Source: an uncultured Ruminococcus sp.
Lineage (GTDB): Bacteria > Bacillota > Clostridia > Oscillospirales > Ruminococcaceae
DNA: 41,246 nt
Direction of reading: 5' to 3'
Assembly (NCBI GenBank): GCA_947566125.1
Contig: CANOIR010000017.1
Span: 1 to 41,246, forward strand
Part shown: positions 40,937-41,246 of the stretch, piece after piece
Layout of the letters: each line of letters opens with the position of its first letter
How positions within the stretch are numbered: position 1 is the first letter of the stretch
Notes under the pieces: generated by a model
What the model was told of the DNA's origin: nothing
Seen by the model: only the letters and a program-made list of their open reading frames with translations
Database searches by the model: none
Made by a program: the position numbers and the translations under genes

Positions 40937-41246
40937 TTTACTATTAGCTAATTTCATTAATTTTAACTCATATGCGATATGTTTGCGATCAGATTTACTA
41001 AGTTTAACCAGCTCGTTTATAACATCACCATAAGTCATATTATTACAGAAATCCTCACTTAAATATAAATACTCCGCCTTACAAGTGCATTTTCCAAGAA
41101 TATAGTCAATCGGAACATGAAAGAATTCCGATATACTTATAAGTAGCTGTGGTGGTGGAAGAGATACTCCTTGCTCATAGTGACCTAAAGTACTTTTGCT
41201 AATATTTAATTTATCCGCCAGCTGTTTTTGTGTTAATCTTCTATCT
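40934..41246 (-). CDS. XRE-family helix-turn-helix regulator, N-terminus beyond the window
   Basis: The frame is open on the minus strand from the window edge to a TAA at 40934-40936 (103 codons visible, start outside). The first part, RRLTQKQLADKLNISKSTLG then HYEQGVSLPP, is an XRE/Cro helix-turn-helix, followed by LLISISEFFHVPIDYILGKC, the usual end of the domain. A short helical tail (YGDVINELVKLSKSDRKHIA) completes it. It probably represses its own or nearby genes. It converges on the two-component operon and shares its terminator; no functional link is shown. Confidence 0.88.
   Translation of the reverse strand, partial: DRRLTQKQLADKLNISKSTLGHYEQGVSLPPPQLLISISEFFHVPIDYILGKCTCKAEYLYLSEDFCNNMTYGDVINELVKLSKSDRKHIAYELKLMKLANSK

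Overview
The window looks like chromosomal DNA of a low-GC Clostridia bacterium close to Ruminococcus. The evidence is a type I dockerin-bearing GH9/CBM3c cellulase, an AT-rich composition with consensus TTGACA-N17-TATAAT promoters and strong purine-rich ribosome binding sites, a ferredoxin-dependent 2-oxoacid oxidoreductase, many lipoproteins, and a remnant cotJ spore-coat operon. The species assignment is inferred from gene content only. No rRNA or tRNA genes, insertion sequences with transposases, prophage genes or CRISPR arrays were seen.

Layout. 1-4100: a metallophosphoesterase with unusual active-site residues, then (minus strand) queA-tgt for queuosine tRNA modification and an amidase-SH3b cell-wall hydrolase. 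4060-7310: a lysine riboswitch driving asd-dapA-dapB (diaminopimelate/lysine pathway). 7320-11930: two lipoproteins, a YeiH-family transporter and enolase. 11940-15440 (minus): a P-loop ATPase, ferredoxin and three-subunit 2-oxoacid:ferredoxin oxidoreductase, with the promoter upstream of the ATPase. 15510-18985: PAP2 phosphatase, CE2-like esterase lipoprotein, CDF metal transporter. 19000-25820 (minus): a COG0523 metallochaperone with a His/Cys-rich repeat, a second COG0523-like protein with a TIGR03943/DUF1980-like tail, an ABC-F ATPase, a lipoprotein, then across a palindromic repeat a sirtuin and a FliB-like Cys-cluster protein. 25930-29300: a VWA protein divergent from oligoendopeptidase F. 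29330-32320: an asparagine T-box driving asnS-asnA. 32430-35600: lipoprotein-MBOAT-DHHW, a probable surface O-acetylation operon. 35600-37820: GH9 cellulase (minus). 37900-38700: cotJA-cotJB and a truncated cotJC. 38840-end: an AgrA/AgrC-like two-component pair and a partial XRE regulator.

Working together: amino-acid supply is controlled by two RNA switches (lysine and tRNA-Asn). Plant cell-wall use is represented by the cellulase and the CE2-like esterase. Metal handling is represented by the CDF transporter and the COG0523 pair.

The most notable unexplained items are a 164-bp near-perfect palindromic intergenic element (20783-20946) whose arm recurs at 1-53 with 52 of 53 positions identical, a dispersed terminator repeat with a conserved loop (three copies), the sirtuin/FliB pair, the decayed cotJC, and the metallophosphoesterase with two substituted metal ligands. 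Many starts were moved from the longest reading frame to an internal codon placed correctly behind a Shine-Dalgarno sequence; these are noted per gene.
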